Below, one piece after another: positions 51,305-62,994 of a stretch of DNA of 64,000 bases (positions are counted from its first letter, which is position 1; every line of letters begins with the position of its first letter). The stretch is from Gorsachius magnificus (lineage: Eukaryota > Chordata > Aves > Pelecaniformes > Ardeidae), in contig CM067086.1 in assembly GCA_034008185.1 (NCBI GenBank), positions 37,115,007 to 37,179,006 on the forward strand, read 5' to 3'. The notes beneath the pieces are model-generated. The model did not search any database, was not told where the DNA came from, and was given only the letters and a program-made list of their open reading frames with translations. A program made the translations under genes and the position numbers.

Positions 51305-51434
51305 CTAATATGACTTCAGAGGGATTGAAACTGAAGGATATTATTTTGGTTCATCTGTATATGAAGAGCATGAAAGATTTCAATGTTATAAATTCAGTTT
51401 ATGTGACAGAATTTGATTTGTGTCCACCAGCAAG
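51305..51434 (+). CDS. DPH6: DPH6 long-form exon, core of RidA-like domain 1
   Basis: The acceptor is tcctgcag. The exon reads NMTSEGLKLKDIILVHLYMK, then SMKDFNVINSVYVTEF and DLCPPAR. The succession KDI.LV..Y.K.M.DF..(I/V)N.VY...F...PPAR is the classic RidA/YjgF signature. It ends at the PAR motif, whose Arg (position 105 in E. coli RidA) binds the substrate carboxylate. Length is 130 bp, phase 1 to phase 2; the Arg codon is split over the donor GTAGGA. This is the clearest evidence that the bird gene is fused to a RidA-like domain. Confidence 0.92.
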
Positions 51435-51780
51435 GTAGGATTAGACTACTGCTATAGTATATTTATGATACACTGTAATATACTGAATTATTGTTACCAT
51501 ATTTATGAAGCTTTTGTTCAAGTGTTTGTGCCTCACAGACTTAAAGTAGACTTTTTTTTTGCTGCCTTTTGGAGTAATCACATCAGGGCTGCTCAACTCA
51601 AAAACACTAGGGTTGGAAATCCTTACCTTAATATATACCATCGGGTTTATAAAAGCACCCCCCTATATGCAATTAGAGAAAAATAATACACTTTTTGCAA
51701 GTCTCAGTTCTTCTCTGTGACTTGATCGAACTGACAAGTCTTTTGTATTGGTTGGATTTTATTTGCTTGTCTTACTTGTT

Positions 51781-52240
51781 TGTGTCCCTTGACCTGCTGG
51801 CAATGCTTCTCTGAATGCAGCCCAGGATATCATCAGCCCTCTTTGCCACAAGGGCTCATTGCTGGCTCATGTTCAACTCTGTGTCCATCAGGAGCCTCCA
51901 GGTCCTTCATCTGCCTGGATGGCAATACAAGCCTCTGGTGTATCAGCCATTCCTCCTAGTTTTGTATCATCTGCAAACTTGCTGAGGGTACACTCTGCCC
52001 CATCATCCAGATTATTAATGAAGATGTTGAACACGACTGGACCCAGTATAGACTCCTGGGATACACCACTAGTTACTGGCTGCCTGCAAGACTTTTGCAA
52101 CTAATCTGCACCCTCTGGGCCTGGCCGTTCAGCGAGTTTTCAGTCCACCTCACTGTCTATGCATCCAGCCCATACATCAACAGCTTCTCTATGAGGATAT
52201 CAGACACAGCATTGAAAGCCTTACTGGCAATGATTATTAA
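51781..52240 (-). mobile_element. CR1 fragment with reverse-transcriptase coding remnant
   Basis: On the minus strand, 51888-52100 reads [19 protein letters not shown] and further on [11 protein letters not shown], the RT core of CR1 LINEs with its catalytic F-A-D-D box. The flanking DNA on both sides also follows CR1 ORF2 sequence. Borders are approximate. The element is 5'- and 3'-truncated and has no intact ORF, so it is an inactive fragment. Confidence 0.9.
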
Positions 52241-52434
52241 GTCTTCCTAATAGTGATGAGGTTTGGAACCTTCTAGGTCCTTGTGACAGGCCTTATTCAC
52301 CTTGTTCTGCTTATTGTGTTAAATACAAAAGCAAAATTGTTAGCTGAAGAGGTGCCCAAGATGCACATCATGAGATACTGGGAGTTATTTCAAGACAGTA
52401 CCAATATATACTTACCCTGTTCCTTTTCTTCCCC

Positions 52435-52516
52435 TGCTTCTATGCAGTTGGCTGTGGTTGAAGATGAATACTGGACTAGATGGATCTTTGGCTTGCTCCA
52501 ATGTCTTGTGTTCCCA
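52435..52516 (+). mobile_element. Probable CR1-like 3' end fragment, plus strand
   Basis: The phrase gatactggactagatggatct-type sequence followed by ctccaatgtcttgtgttccc resembles the 3' end of old CR1-like repeats in sauropsids. It is short and diverged, so the family is uncertain. Confidence 0.55.
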
Positions 52517-52989
52517 TCAGATAATGATTGTTAGTGGGTAGCTTAGCTGCACTTACTTATTCAGTAAGAATGCAAGTATGAAAAGAAATTATTTCAGACT
52601 TCTGAATACACTGACGCTAATGCTTTCATTCATAGATCCCCAAATCGTAGCTTTTTAGTATCTGTTGTACAGAATCTTCAACATTGCATCCAAGTCCACC
52701 TCTGACATAATGAAACAGCTTGATGGTCTAGGTATGCAGTATGATTCCTTGGGTGTGTTGGGTTTGGGTTTGGGTTTTTTTTAATTGGAAATTGGATAAC
52801 AAATGTCTAGTCCATTGAATTTTTGTTCTGTTTTTTTAAAAGTTGCGTGCTAAAACTTATTTTCAACTTGTAGATTCTTTATTGCCTTTGTCAAAAGTGC
52901 TTATTTCTTATTACAGTAATTCATGTTCTTAAGCATCTCCTATAATATGCTCAGTATGCAGAACTGCTGTAGCTTGAAGAATTCAACTT

Positions 52990-53080
52990 GGATCATAGGT
53001 TAATACAGGTTGGAATGGACCTCTGGAGGTCTAGTCCAATCCTCTGCTCAAAGCAGGGTCAACTGTGAGGTCAGACCTCA
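52990..53080 (-). mobile_element. CR1 3' end fragment, minus strand
   Basis: The plus strand reads gatcataggttaatacaggt, then tggaatggacctctggaggt, ctagtccaatcctctgctca and aagcagggtcaa. This is the reverse complement of a CR1 3' tail, with the terminal repeat side at the low coordinate. It is separate from the RT fragment upstream. Confidence 0.85.
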
Positions 53081-54064
53081 TGTCTTGTTCGTATTTTTAA
53101 AACCAACTGTTTAGCAATTTTCTAATGTAGAATACTATATTTTATACTCTTATTACAGAAGTGTAGTGTACAGCCATGTGAATTTTAAGTATAGCATGAC
53201 CAATAGTTAAAAGACATTGTTAAGACAATGTATATCATCATAAATTCACATTCTCCTACACCGTCTGGGTGTCAGAAGAGACTAAAAGAGAGCAAGAAGA
53301 GTCGTCTTCGAGGTGGTGATTGTAGGCCAGGATTACTAAATCACAGAGGGATGGAGTGTTGGTTGTGTGTGCCTTCAGAGGAGGGATCTAGTCCCAGCAG
53401 TAAACGACATGAAATGAATCTTCACTCCTATGTATCTTAAGTTCTCTTTATGACACTGTACTTCTCCAGGTTTTGCTTTCTTCATTTCTCATGCTACTGC
53501 ATGTTTTAAGTCTCCACATTTGCATAGCCAGCCACATAGTCTTCCATCACTAAAATAACAGGTAGAAAGATTAGGAAGTTGCAGGAAAATGGCTTTTTAT
53601 GATTATTTTTATGGAACAAACAGATTTATGTTGCATTTTGTCCAGAAGAAAAATTATACAGCAGTTTGCATGGCTGCATCATTGCATTATGCACAGAGAC
53701 CTGGATATGGGAGTTCTCACAAGCAATATGCTGGAAGCACTGACTCAAGGGTGTGGATCTGCACTAAATTTGCAAAATTGTCTTGAAAATTTACCAGCCC
53801 AAGCAGAAAATCCATTCATCCATGCTTATGATGGTGGTAATGAGGAAAAAATACTGTATTTGCATGTGGGAGGAGGGGAGAAATACAGTTTTCTTGGAAG
53901 AAATAAGCAAGATGAGAAGAATTTTATAAGGTTATGTTATATGATATGTAAATAGAACAAGTAATTTTTTGCTGGATTCCTGCTGGGAGCTAAATGACTT
54001 TTTTATGCATGGACTGCAAATATAATTATTTTTCAGGCTTTGTAATGTTGATTTCTGCTTTCCA

Positions 54065-54095
54065 CCCCCCCCCCCCCCCCCCCTTTTTTTTTTTT
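54065..54095. repeat. C19-T12 homopolymer pair
   Basis: A run of 19 C is followed directly by 12 T, in the intron about 670 bp before the ninth visible exon. It reads as Gly/Lys runs in a spurious minus-strand ORF. The exact length is uncertain because such tracts are hard to sequence. Confidence 0.9.
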
Positions 54096-54766
54096 CACTG
54101 GCCACATGCGATAGATCGTCTGTGTGTCTGACCAGGCACTCAGTTGTCTTTGGAGCAAACAAAAGTGAACTTTTTACTTAAATGAATGCTTAAATAGGTT
54201 TTCAGTTCTGTCATAAGTGTGCGTCTGTCATGCAACTTGGAGTATAACAGAAAAGTATGCTCAGTATTGCATGATAACATGTGAGAAGGGGTGTAAAGGA
54301 ACAATAAGCTGCTGCTTTTTAGAAACCTGAACCTCTGGTCCAACCACTGGAAGGAGATTCAGTGAAAAATGCATGGAGATAAGAATATGACGATATTCTA
54401 AGTCTGAAGGCTCCTTAGCATAACTCATCTGGCATTTCCGGGATTGTGTGATCAAGGGTTTTTTAATAAAAGAACTCATGTATTCTTAATGAAGTAATAC
54501 ACATCATAAAAAATAACCAAATGGCTATGGTGCTAGTTTCTCCCTGGTAATGGAAATTATCTTGCTGGAAGTCTGAAGTTGGTCATTATTGAGGAGGAGA
54601 TAGCGGTGTAAATGCTAGCAGGTTATGGTGATACCATAGCTTTTGGGTTATGTTCCTGACAAAATTTCATAACATAGTATCCAAACAAAAAATCCATGGA
54701 AAATAAGTGCTGAAAGTTGGTGCAAGTAAACTTTGTTTGAAAAACATAATTGTCTTGTGTTTTCAG

Positions 54767-54941
54767 AGTATGTGTGGAAACCCTGTTACCTGATGGAGTA
54801 CTGTTTTGCATTGACTGCCTTGCACATAAGTATGACATTGCAATGGATGATGTGTTAGGTGATGAAAAACTGGTCATGCATGTACAGAGCATTTCCCACT
54901 GGGCACCTGCTAGCATAGGACCTTACAGTCAGTCCATCAAG
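54767..54941 (+). CDS. DPH6: DPH6 long-form exon, end of RidA-like domain 1 and start of domain 2
   Basis: The acceptor is gtgttttcag. The first base completes the Arg codon of PAR, and the exon reads RVCVETLLPDGVLFCIDCLA, then HKYDIAMDDVLGDEKL. It ends with HWAPASIGPYSQSIK. The first part is the last strand of a RidA fold (compare PARSCVEVARLP in E. coli RidA). The second part, APASIGPYSQ, is the typical N-terminus of another RidA domain. Length is 175 bp, ending in phase 0 at the strong donor GTAAGG. Aligned to E. coli RidA, the catalytic Arg is kept, but the Glu120 position appears to be Cys. This suggests a structural or ligand-binding role instead of enamine/imine deaminase activity, although my alignment is by eye. 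Confidence 0.92.
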
Positions 54942-55260
54942 GTAAGGAATCTTTGTTACTTCATGTGAACTACATGTCAGTTTACTGAAATGAGTACAGT
55001 TGTAAAGTTTCCTTCTCTCACATCTGAATGTGCAAAAGAAAATGCGTTTAAAAAAAAAAAAGGTATTTTGAATTTATATATTTAAAACTTATGAACAAAA
55101 CAAAAACTTAACCCACATCAGTCTTTCATATTGTGATTATGACAGGTTAAATTATTCTTTGCAGAGAATCTCAAGAACAACCTACTTTTGTTGTATATTA
55201 TAATTAGACCAAATAATTGTGTTGCACATACACTTTTATAATCTGCCGAGAGCATAAACA

Positions 55261-55274
55261 TTTTTTTTTTTTTT
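55261..55274. repeat. Poly(T) tract, 14 bases
   Basis: A T homopolymer followed by a second T-rich run at 55280-55287, within the last DPH6 intron of the window. Confidence 0.85.
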
Positions 55275-58200
55275 AACATTTTTTTTATGAAATCCCTCTT
55301 GAGGCTCTTGGTACTCCCTAACCATTTAAAAGTATAGCAAGGCTGAAGAACTGTTCTTTTTTTTTGAATTAATAACAAACTGAACAGAACATTACATACT
55401 ATTTAAAAGTATGAAAAGAAGGCAGTAAAGTATCATGAAAAGTTGACCAAAAATTTGAATAAAATGCTTTTTTCCTACTATCGTACCTCTTGCCCAGCTA
55501 GTACTGTTCTGACCATTGATGAAGAGTCTCACCTTTTCTGTTGCAAAAAATGTACATATCCCGTTCTTACCAATATTCCTCCAAACACACCTAGTATAAT
55601 GGCCATGGAATTGTACTTTATTTTGTCTCTGTACCATTTTACAGAAAATTTCAGGAATAGTATTTTGCATCAGAAGCTCGTGTGGAATTTGTTTCACTTG
55701 CAGGAGGAAATGTTGGTAGATAACTCCTGTATTAATCTTGTGGTTATAGCAGGGTGGGTTTTTAATCATCATATATACATCAGTTTTTCTTGAGAAATCA
55801 GAAAGTTGCTGTATTAAACTTTCTTCCATTCAGTCTTGCACCTTGACAGTCATAATTTTGTCACATCATGCCTAGTCCTGCAAAGGTAAAATTTAATAAG
55901 CTTTGCACCTTTGTGTTTGGAGAAACTTCTCTGATATATCATTGCAACTAATCTGTATTACTGCCCTGGAGCTGGCATAGAGTAAATTCCGAGAACGATG
56001 TGAACTGAAAATTGCTTTAGTCACCCAATGAACAGCCCCATGCTGCAACTGACAATAAGCAGGCATTGCCAGTCTCTTGGGTCTCCTGGTGGTATGGCGC
56101 AGTCAGTATGGCCAAGGAAAGGCTCATTTCTCTTCAAATATAATGTAACCAGTAACACTGATCAGCAATTTAAACTTTAAGGAAAACTTTCCACTGTTTT
56201 TTGCTGCTTTTTTGGTTAGTTGGTTTTTTCTCCCAGGGAACATTTTAGTCAAGCAACATTATTTTCCCTTAAGGTACAAAATAAGTATTTTTACTTTTAA
56301 AATCCAGTGACCACAGGAGTAAAGAAACAGTAATGAAAAGCTGCACCTCTGCTACAGGATCACTTGCTTATCATCCTTTATAGCTAAATTCTGTCTCCAG
56401 TCAAAAAACACCTGTATGGGGAATTGGTAATATACATAACAGCATTATTTGCCAGATTTTGACTTACTACTACCATCAATATGTTTCATCTGAGTACCAA
56501 TATTTAACATTATACTGGTTTTATCTTGCTAAAAATCTTTGACTTTTTGGTAACATTTTCTATTCTGCAGAGCGTGATCTAGTAAACATCAAAAGATTAT
56601 TTATTTATTTTTTACTTCATTAAATGTGGTTTAGATTTAAATTTTTTTCTTTGTAGAATAGCATATAAAAACCTTTTCATAAGAATACATCATAGAGGAA
56701 TGCATAAGTACATAAACAATGTATTTGCATTTGAAAACTTATAAATGGAAGATATGGATCTTGTATCTTCTTAAACGTGAATTTTTCAAAATTAATTATT
56801 TTCTTTAGGTGGGTTTTCACAACATTGTCGGACTATGTATGGGCAGGTATTAAGCTTTTAAGGTCACCAGTGGAAGTAAAGCACTTCAGTAGTTTTAGGA
56901 ATAGAGTATATTTTCCAGAAAAAAATAAGGAAGGGACAAAGGTGGGGGTTTAATCTTTATAGTCAGCAAAAATTATTTGAAATTATAACAATTTTATGAT
57001 GATGAAATGTTGATCAGTTTTGTATGTTTAAGGAATAGGAGCTTAGTGATGTTAAAACCATAAATGGTTATTACTATTACCCTTACATTATGTATCTGTA
57101 GATTTTTGTTTATCATTTGCTTGACAACAATTGGACAATTAAATTGTCTCTTCAGTCCAATATGCAGTTTTTTGGACACTGGGGAATCATCATGTATTTT
57201 AGCACAGTGTTTTTGCTCAGTTCAGAATAGGCCAAGGACTGTAATATTCAGGTTATTGCAAGTTGGGATTGATGTGCAGTGGCACGTAAGAGCAGAGCTG
57301 ACAGCAGAAAGGTGTAGGTAGTTCATGCAAACTATGGAATTCACACTTCCAGGCTCAACAGATCACTTAACAGAGCATCACTTTAATTCTGCAGGGACCT
57401 TGCAGGATTCTGCCAACAGTGCTATGAGGACAAAAAGTAAAAATTTGAAATTCACCATATGAATGTCCTGACCTCAGTCTGATAGACACCAAACAACAAG
57501 GGCAGAATGAAATTAGGATTTTCAAATATTTATAGGAAAATCAAACATTCTTCCTCTCTTGGGATTAACATTCTTTAAAAACAACTTCAGTGTTTCTACT
57601 TGTAAATGGACATAAAACTGTTGTAAGATACAATATGACTGACTTGCTTATAATCAGGAAAAACCTGAGATCATTTAATGTATTTTTCTTGGTCCACCCA
57701 TTTAATTGGTGCAGAAACCTCTGCCAATCTTAATGTCTATGTCAGCAACTGGAATGTAAACTACATCAGAGTTACTGTAAAGGCTATACTGCTGGTCTCA
57801 GTAATGTATAACAAATGTTCTGATTATGTCCTTCTAATAGTCATACCGCAGACTATCTAGGCTATTCAGTCTGGGAATATGTGATGATACATGGCTTGCC
57901 TTCCTCCACATCTTTGTTTTGCAGTGGGCACCAGCCCAATTTGTGCTGATCATTGGTAGTAGCTTGGTATTTTTACTAAAGGTACTTCATGTTTTTACTT
58001 CTCTCTGTCATCGGATTATTATTTTATTTTTGTTTTCATTCTGTTTGTCAAGACTAAGCAGTATTTGGTAGCTTGTATAGGAACAGCTTACTTACCGACT
58101 TCACAAAAGCTAACACCACAGTTGTACATCAGGGAGTTAAACATGAAGATGCACTGCAAAGCAGTGTTTGGGGTGAGAAACTTATACCGAGAGCTTGTGA

Positions 58201-59385
58201 TTATTTATTTTGTGAGAACATTGTTTGAGCATTTATGGACTGTGAGCATAGTTCATTAAAACAACAATAATTAAAAAACCAAAGCCCAGTGCAGCTGAAA
58301 TACTAACCACAGACACTTATCTAAGAATGATTGGAAAGTTGACAGTGTTTGTACCAGATGTTCTTCTAGTGTGTTAATGTAATTTAAAAGTCTATTTGCA
58401 CTTATGGTTTGTTTGCTTTGGCAAAGTTTCATAATGTTTTTCTATCTGGAAATGGACAAATAAACTGCCACAGTAGAATTTATTGTACTCTCATATTCTA
58501 CAATAATTTTTGATGGTGACTTAATGTGTTTTATACACGTACCAACATGTATGCATCTATGACTTGATTATGTCTGTTGAGCCTTTTAGCTTTTCCTTGT
58601 GACCTCAGTTCTTTCTCTCTGACAGATGCCAAATCCCAGTTTTAGCCACCCTTCAGGCATCTTTTTTTCCATTTTGTCCTCAGAGCTTGCAATGTCCAAA
58701 TGCCTATAACTTGGTCAAAGTTGGGTTTGTTTTTTTTCTTTTTCTGTTTACTCACCCTACAATAAATTATTTTTTCCTTTCATTATTCTGATCATCAAGG
58801 CATGATAAAATAGCAGTTAAGTACTGTGGAACAATAATTGGAATAAAGTCTTGCATCTGATTTAAGGCAGTGGTACTTGCAGTGGTTCTAATGTCTCCTT
58901 GCTAAGAAGACTTAGTTCCTTCTCTTGCAGTGAAACGGAAAACAGTTCAATAGAGCTTGGTGCACTATTTGTAGAAGATGGCTTTAAAAGGAGAAGGTGG
59001 TGTTGGAAATAGCCTTGTCCGGTATGTACACCAGGAAGGTGACTGGCTGCAGTTTTTCAAAAGCATGCTTAGCTGTTGTTAAACAAAATGCATATTTTAA
59101 GGAATTTAGGGATGCATGGGTTATCCTTGTAAGAAGATCAGCTGAAGAGGAATGAAGACAGAAAGGTGTCAGAAAATTGCTATTAGTGAATCAGGGATTG
59201 AAAAAAAAACCAGGGTGTGATTCTTAAAAATGTAGTTAATCCTTTAAAATACGGCTTTTTTGCATACATACAGCTGATAAGTTTATTTGCTTCCTTCTCA
59301 TCTTTTCCTTTTGTGATTCAACAACAGTATATTATACCATATATAATAATATGGGGATAGAATACCTGAAGCTTCCAGTGGAGGG

Positions 59386-59572
59386 GAAGTGGTAGTCAAC
59401 AGTTCAAAGTCTAAATAGCGTTCTCCTGAGATTGATACTTGGGATGATACTGTCAACGTTTTAATCAACAATTTGGACAATGCTCTTACATAGCACTTAG
59501 GACATTGTAATTTTAGTAGATGAAAGAAAGCAAGCTGTACTCCAGTGGCACTGGCATGCCTGCTCCTATGTA
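59386..59572 (+). mobile_element. Decayed CR1 reverse-transcriptase fragment, plus strand
   Basis: The DNA follows the CR1 ORF2 segment leading into the RT active site: ggtagtcaacagttcaaagt, a ctaaatagcgttctcctgag part, gtcaacgttttaatcaacaa, tttggacaatg, then a segment ending agcaagctgtactccagtgg. Translated, VVN.S.SK.RSP and VNVLINNLDNA are recognisable with stops and missing bases. The fragment is old, and its borders and subfamily are uncertain. Confidence 0.55.
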
Positions 59573-61598
59573 ACTTGTCACCAATATAAAAGTTATTGTT
59601 GTTGCTTCCCTGGCTATTGTCAGAAAAGATATGTATAACGTTAGGGCAACCTGGAGACTGTTCTAAATTGTATGGAGACTGTAAGTACACAAGTCAGGAA
59701 GGAATGGGACAAAACTGAACTCTGCATCTTTGCTGTTCATTTCTATTATGTGTCATCTGTTTCTTGGCAGAAGATTAACCAACGTGACTGTAAAACATTG
59801 TATTTAATTAGTACCTTTGACCAAAATGTGAATCAAAGCTGTCTGCCACCACTGAGGGACATGGCATACAGTCACGCCCAGTATCACGAAGTATCCACAA
59901 AATAGCAGGGGATAACTGTATTACCTCTTGGAGGGTGCCCTCAGCTAGGCAGTTCCACTTTAATGATGAGATGTCTTAAAAAGAAACATTAGGGAGAATT
60001 AGAACTGCTGTTGTCTTTTAAGTAAATCCTTGCTTCCATCAGTAACTGTGGTTCGGGCCTCAAGGCATGCAAAAGTAGAAGTCGGTTATTGATACTAATG
60101 TTGAGAATGGGATCAGTCATCACTGGTAAGACTATGGCACGGTTAAGAGTACTTGAAATGGCTGTTTAAAGGGAAATTTGGAATTAACTTTTGGGGGTTT
60201 TGGATCCAAGCTTCTTGCTTTCTAAGAAGCTGAAACATGAAGAGATAACTAAGGATGTGAGGTAGCAGTTGGCATGAGGGACAAAGTGTGATATACCCCC
60301 TTCCCACACACTTGCTGGGAAGAAAACCAAGGCTACTCTCTTAGTCTGCTCTAAGATACATTAATATTAAGGAAAATTACTGAATTATTACAAAAGTTTA
60401 TAGTAAGTGATGTTCCACATAGAATGCTTTAGGGCTTTTCATTGTCCCTGAATATTAAAAGCTTGGTAGCTTTCAGTATTTGAATCAGTAGATTTAGGCC
60501 AGTTGATATTTCCTGATATGTTTTTATAGTTTGATGGTAAGCATGTTATTGTGAAGTAGATTACCAAAACATGTTGGTTTTTCTTATGACTCAATCGATC
60601 CTAAGTCCTGTCTCTGATGTATTTCTTCATAATCCATTCTTTCCCTCTATTTTGTTGTTGCTTGCATAAATCAGGAATGAGCGGTTTACTTTGTACTGTA
60701 ATTACTAAATGGATTTCTACAGTGAAGAGCAAACTGTATAGTTAAAACCAAGTGATCTGTCATTTTCTGAGAGTCAGAAGTTATTATACAGGCATCTTTT
60801 TCAAATGGTGCTGATTTTTTACTTCATTGATACAATAAGTCTGATCCAAGTGGCTATTTAGCTAAGAAGATAATCTTCCTCAGTTTATCAGTTTGAAGTA
60901 ATTACTCAAAATTATTACTCAGAAGAATTGCTCTGCCAAGGAAGGGGCCACAAGGTTTAATTCTGGGTGTGCTATTTACAGATTAATTAGGACATTTAAC
61001 TTCATTTTTAATACTAAAGAATTAATCCCATAAAAATTAGTGATCTCAGAGGAGTCAGTTGTCAACTTCTGACAGGATCTCTTTGCCATAATCTATTAAA
61101 ATGCTGCTTTTATCTTGTCTTGCCTGTGTCATATTTTATGGATTTTTTCATAAACACTGCCTATACTTCATAAATGTCTCAATTTTCTAGTCTATTAACA
61201 TTACTTCAAAAGCAATTGATAAAAGAGTAGGGCATGCATGAAATAATACACCAATAATGTGAAGTGCTGGAGGCAAGAACAGTGGGTAGTATCGGCACAG
61301 CTTGTGAGCTGAAACAATGAAAGGATGTTTTATCTACTACAATAAAGAAACAAATGATCATTTTTGATAGCAGAAAAAAAAGATTGCTAGTAATTGGGCA
61401 GATGAAAAATGGGTTACATGGAAAATATAGCATATTTTGAAAATAACTGAATTGAGAAAACAAACAGCTGTGAGCATATATTTACATTTTCCAAACCTTT
61501 CCCCTTTGATTATGATGGGTATTGCATTCATTTTCACATTGTAGATATCACATTTTTTTTAAATATTTGCAGTGAACTTCTAAGTATGCAAATATATA

Positions 61599-61620
61599 GG
61601 ATTCATAAGGATTCATAAGG
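61599..61620. repeat. Two tandem copies of an 11-base unit
   Basis: The unit ggattcataag occurs twice in direct succession (aggattcataaggattcataagg). This is a small local tandem duplication, with no further meaning seen. Confidence 0.8.
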
Positions 61621-62909
61621 AAATACACATTTATGAATGAGGAGTTCAAAAAAGCTATGCAAAATAAAAATACAGAAGTAAATTAACTTTGGAAGTGTTC
61701 ATAGTTGCTTTGAATTTATGGTAAGTCCCAAGTTAAGGAAAGATGAAACAGAAACGATTAGTTAAAGTATTTTTTCTTTGTTTTTACCACATTTGTATGA
61801 GAGATCCCATTTTTCCAGCATTTCAGTGCACATTTCATTCATGAAATGGAGCTCTTCCCTAAGATTCAAGATCCACATAGTGATTAAGTCAGAAAACAAA
61901 GAAAACTGGTAACATAAAAATGAACTGCAGTTTGTGAGAGGTCTTCATATGCAGAATATATGTAAGTATGCAGTATTGTAAAGAAAATTACATTTGTTAA
62001 AATGTAAAATCTTAAAAGTAATAGAAGTCTCTAAAGGCATCTATCACATTATCTGTGCTTTTAGGTATTCTGAGCTCTCACTCTGAAGAGCATCTCAGCT
62101 CCCACTCACGTTTAAGTAACTCTCAGAAATCAGATGTCGAACTGAGATGCTCAGTGCCCCACATGTGCATGCCGTCATTAAACCAGATGAAGTTACACTG
62201 GCTTGATATGTCTGTCAAAGCTTCAGTGGCCATCATTTTGCATGAAGTGGACTAAGGCACTGTTGCCATATTCAGCTGCTTTATTTAGGACAATCATTCA
62301 GAGTACCTACCCTTCAGTTCTCCTTCACTCTGTATCTATTAAAATTTACCAGGTAATTCTCCTTTTGCTTGAAAATTCTCTGACTGATGAAACTTTGGTG
62401 CTGTTGCCATCTGGGGAGACAGACATCTGTCTGTTTTGTCTCTTAGTTCTATAGTGATTCAGATTTAAGAATATGCAAACCTAAACCATGCTCCCAAGGA
62501 GAAGGATGGCAGTTGTGTTTTGCTTAGGAAATGCAAAAATTAGGTCTGGGTCCCCTGTAGCCTGCATATTTGATTGAAAGCTCACACTTCCCAAATGTTA
62601 GTCTACTAGAAGGGTACTTCTAACTTTCTTGGTTCAAAGTCACAGTTCAAAAGTGGGGGACCAAGAAAGAGAGCATGAAACTTCAGTGTAATTGGAGAGT
62701 ATAGATTGGGGTGAGTGTAAACATTCTTGGTCTCTGGAGTGGTTTTGGTTTATAAGTAGCATCCCTGTAAAGTAGATGTTTCCCATATCCTTGGGTAAGG
62801 GGGCCTACATTTCAATTCTTTTGCATCCTGGAAAAGTTCTCTGGCTTTTGCATTAACTTCATCTTTTTCTTCAACTGTAGTGTAAAGGAGAAATTCTTCA
62901 TCTTTTTTG

Positions 62910-62994
62910 GGGGGTGGCTTTTTCTTCGGGTGGTTTTTTGGTTTGTTGGTTTTTGGTTGTGTTGTTAGTTTGTTTTTTTTTTTTTTTTTTTTTT
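62910..62994. repeat. T/G-rich low-complexity stretch ending in T22
   Basis: A gggtgg/ggttt/tttgg-rich stretch runs into 22 T at 62973-62994. Read on the minus strand it is A22 followed by caaac-type units, a form of low-complexity DNA seen at several places in this window (also near 27341-27382). Confidence 0.8.

Larger units (their letters stand above)
51435..54766 (+). other. DPH6: DPH6 intron, 3.3 kb, rich in CR1 fragments
   Basis: A GT-AG intron. It holds CR1 fragments at 51781-52240 (minus), 52435-52516 (plus) and 52990-53080 (minus), and a C19-T12 homopolymer at 54065-54095. A segment at 52637-52732 has splice-like borders but an in-frame stop. Confidence 0.8.

Noticed and set aside
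52637..52732. Splice-like segment between exons 8 and 9 (RSPNRSFLVSVVQNLQ...)
   Set aside because: In the required phase it meets a TGA stop, and exon 51434 joins 54767 directly with a perfect PAR-VCVE RidA continuity.
55392..55829. 145-residue minus-strand ORF overlapping a 116-residue plus-strand ORF
   Set aside because: No family similarity is seen on either strand, and the length is within chance expectation. It lies inside an intron without splice or polyadenylation context.
56809..56846. Segment after ttctttag starting GTG GGT, considered as the next RidA-like domain 2 exon
   Set aside because: The short reading VGFHNIVGLCMG does not match the expected V-G-x-V/I-Y-x-A-G-Q-I pattern well, and the frame soon stops.
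57925..57981. 57-bp open segment bounded by tttgcag and GTACTT in phase with exon 9
   Set aside because: Its translation is a hydrophobic string with no resemblance to the expected RidA strand, and the donor is only moderate. It was judged a coincidence.
59298..59690. 130-residue minus-strand ORF
   Set aside because: The DNA beneath it matches a decayed CR1 RT segment on the plus strand, so the minus-strand frame is incidental.
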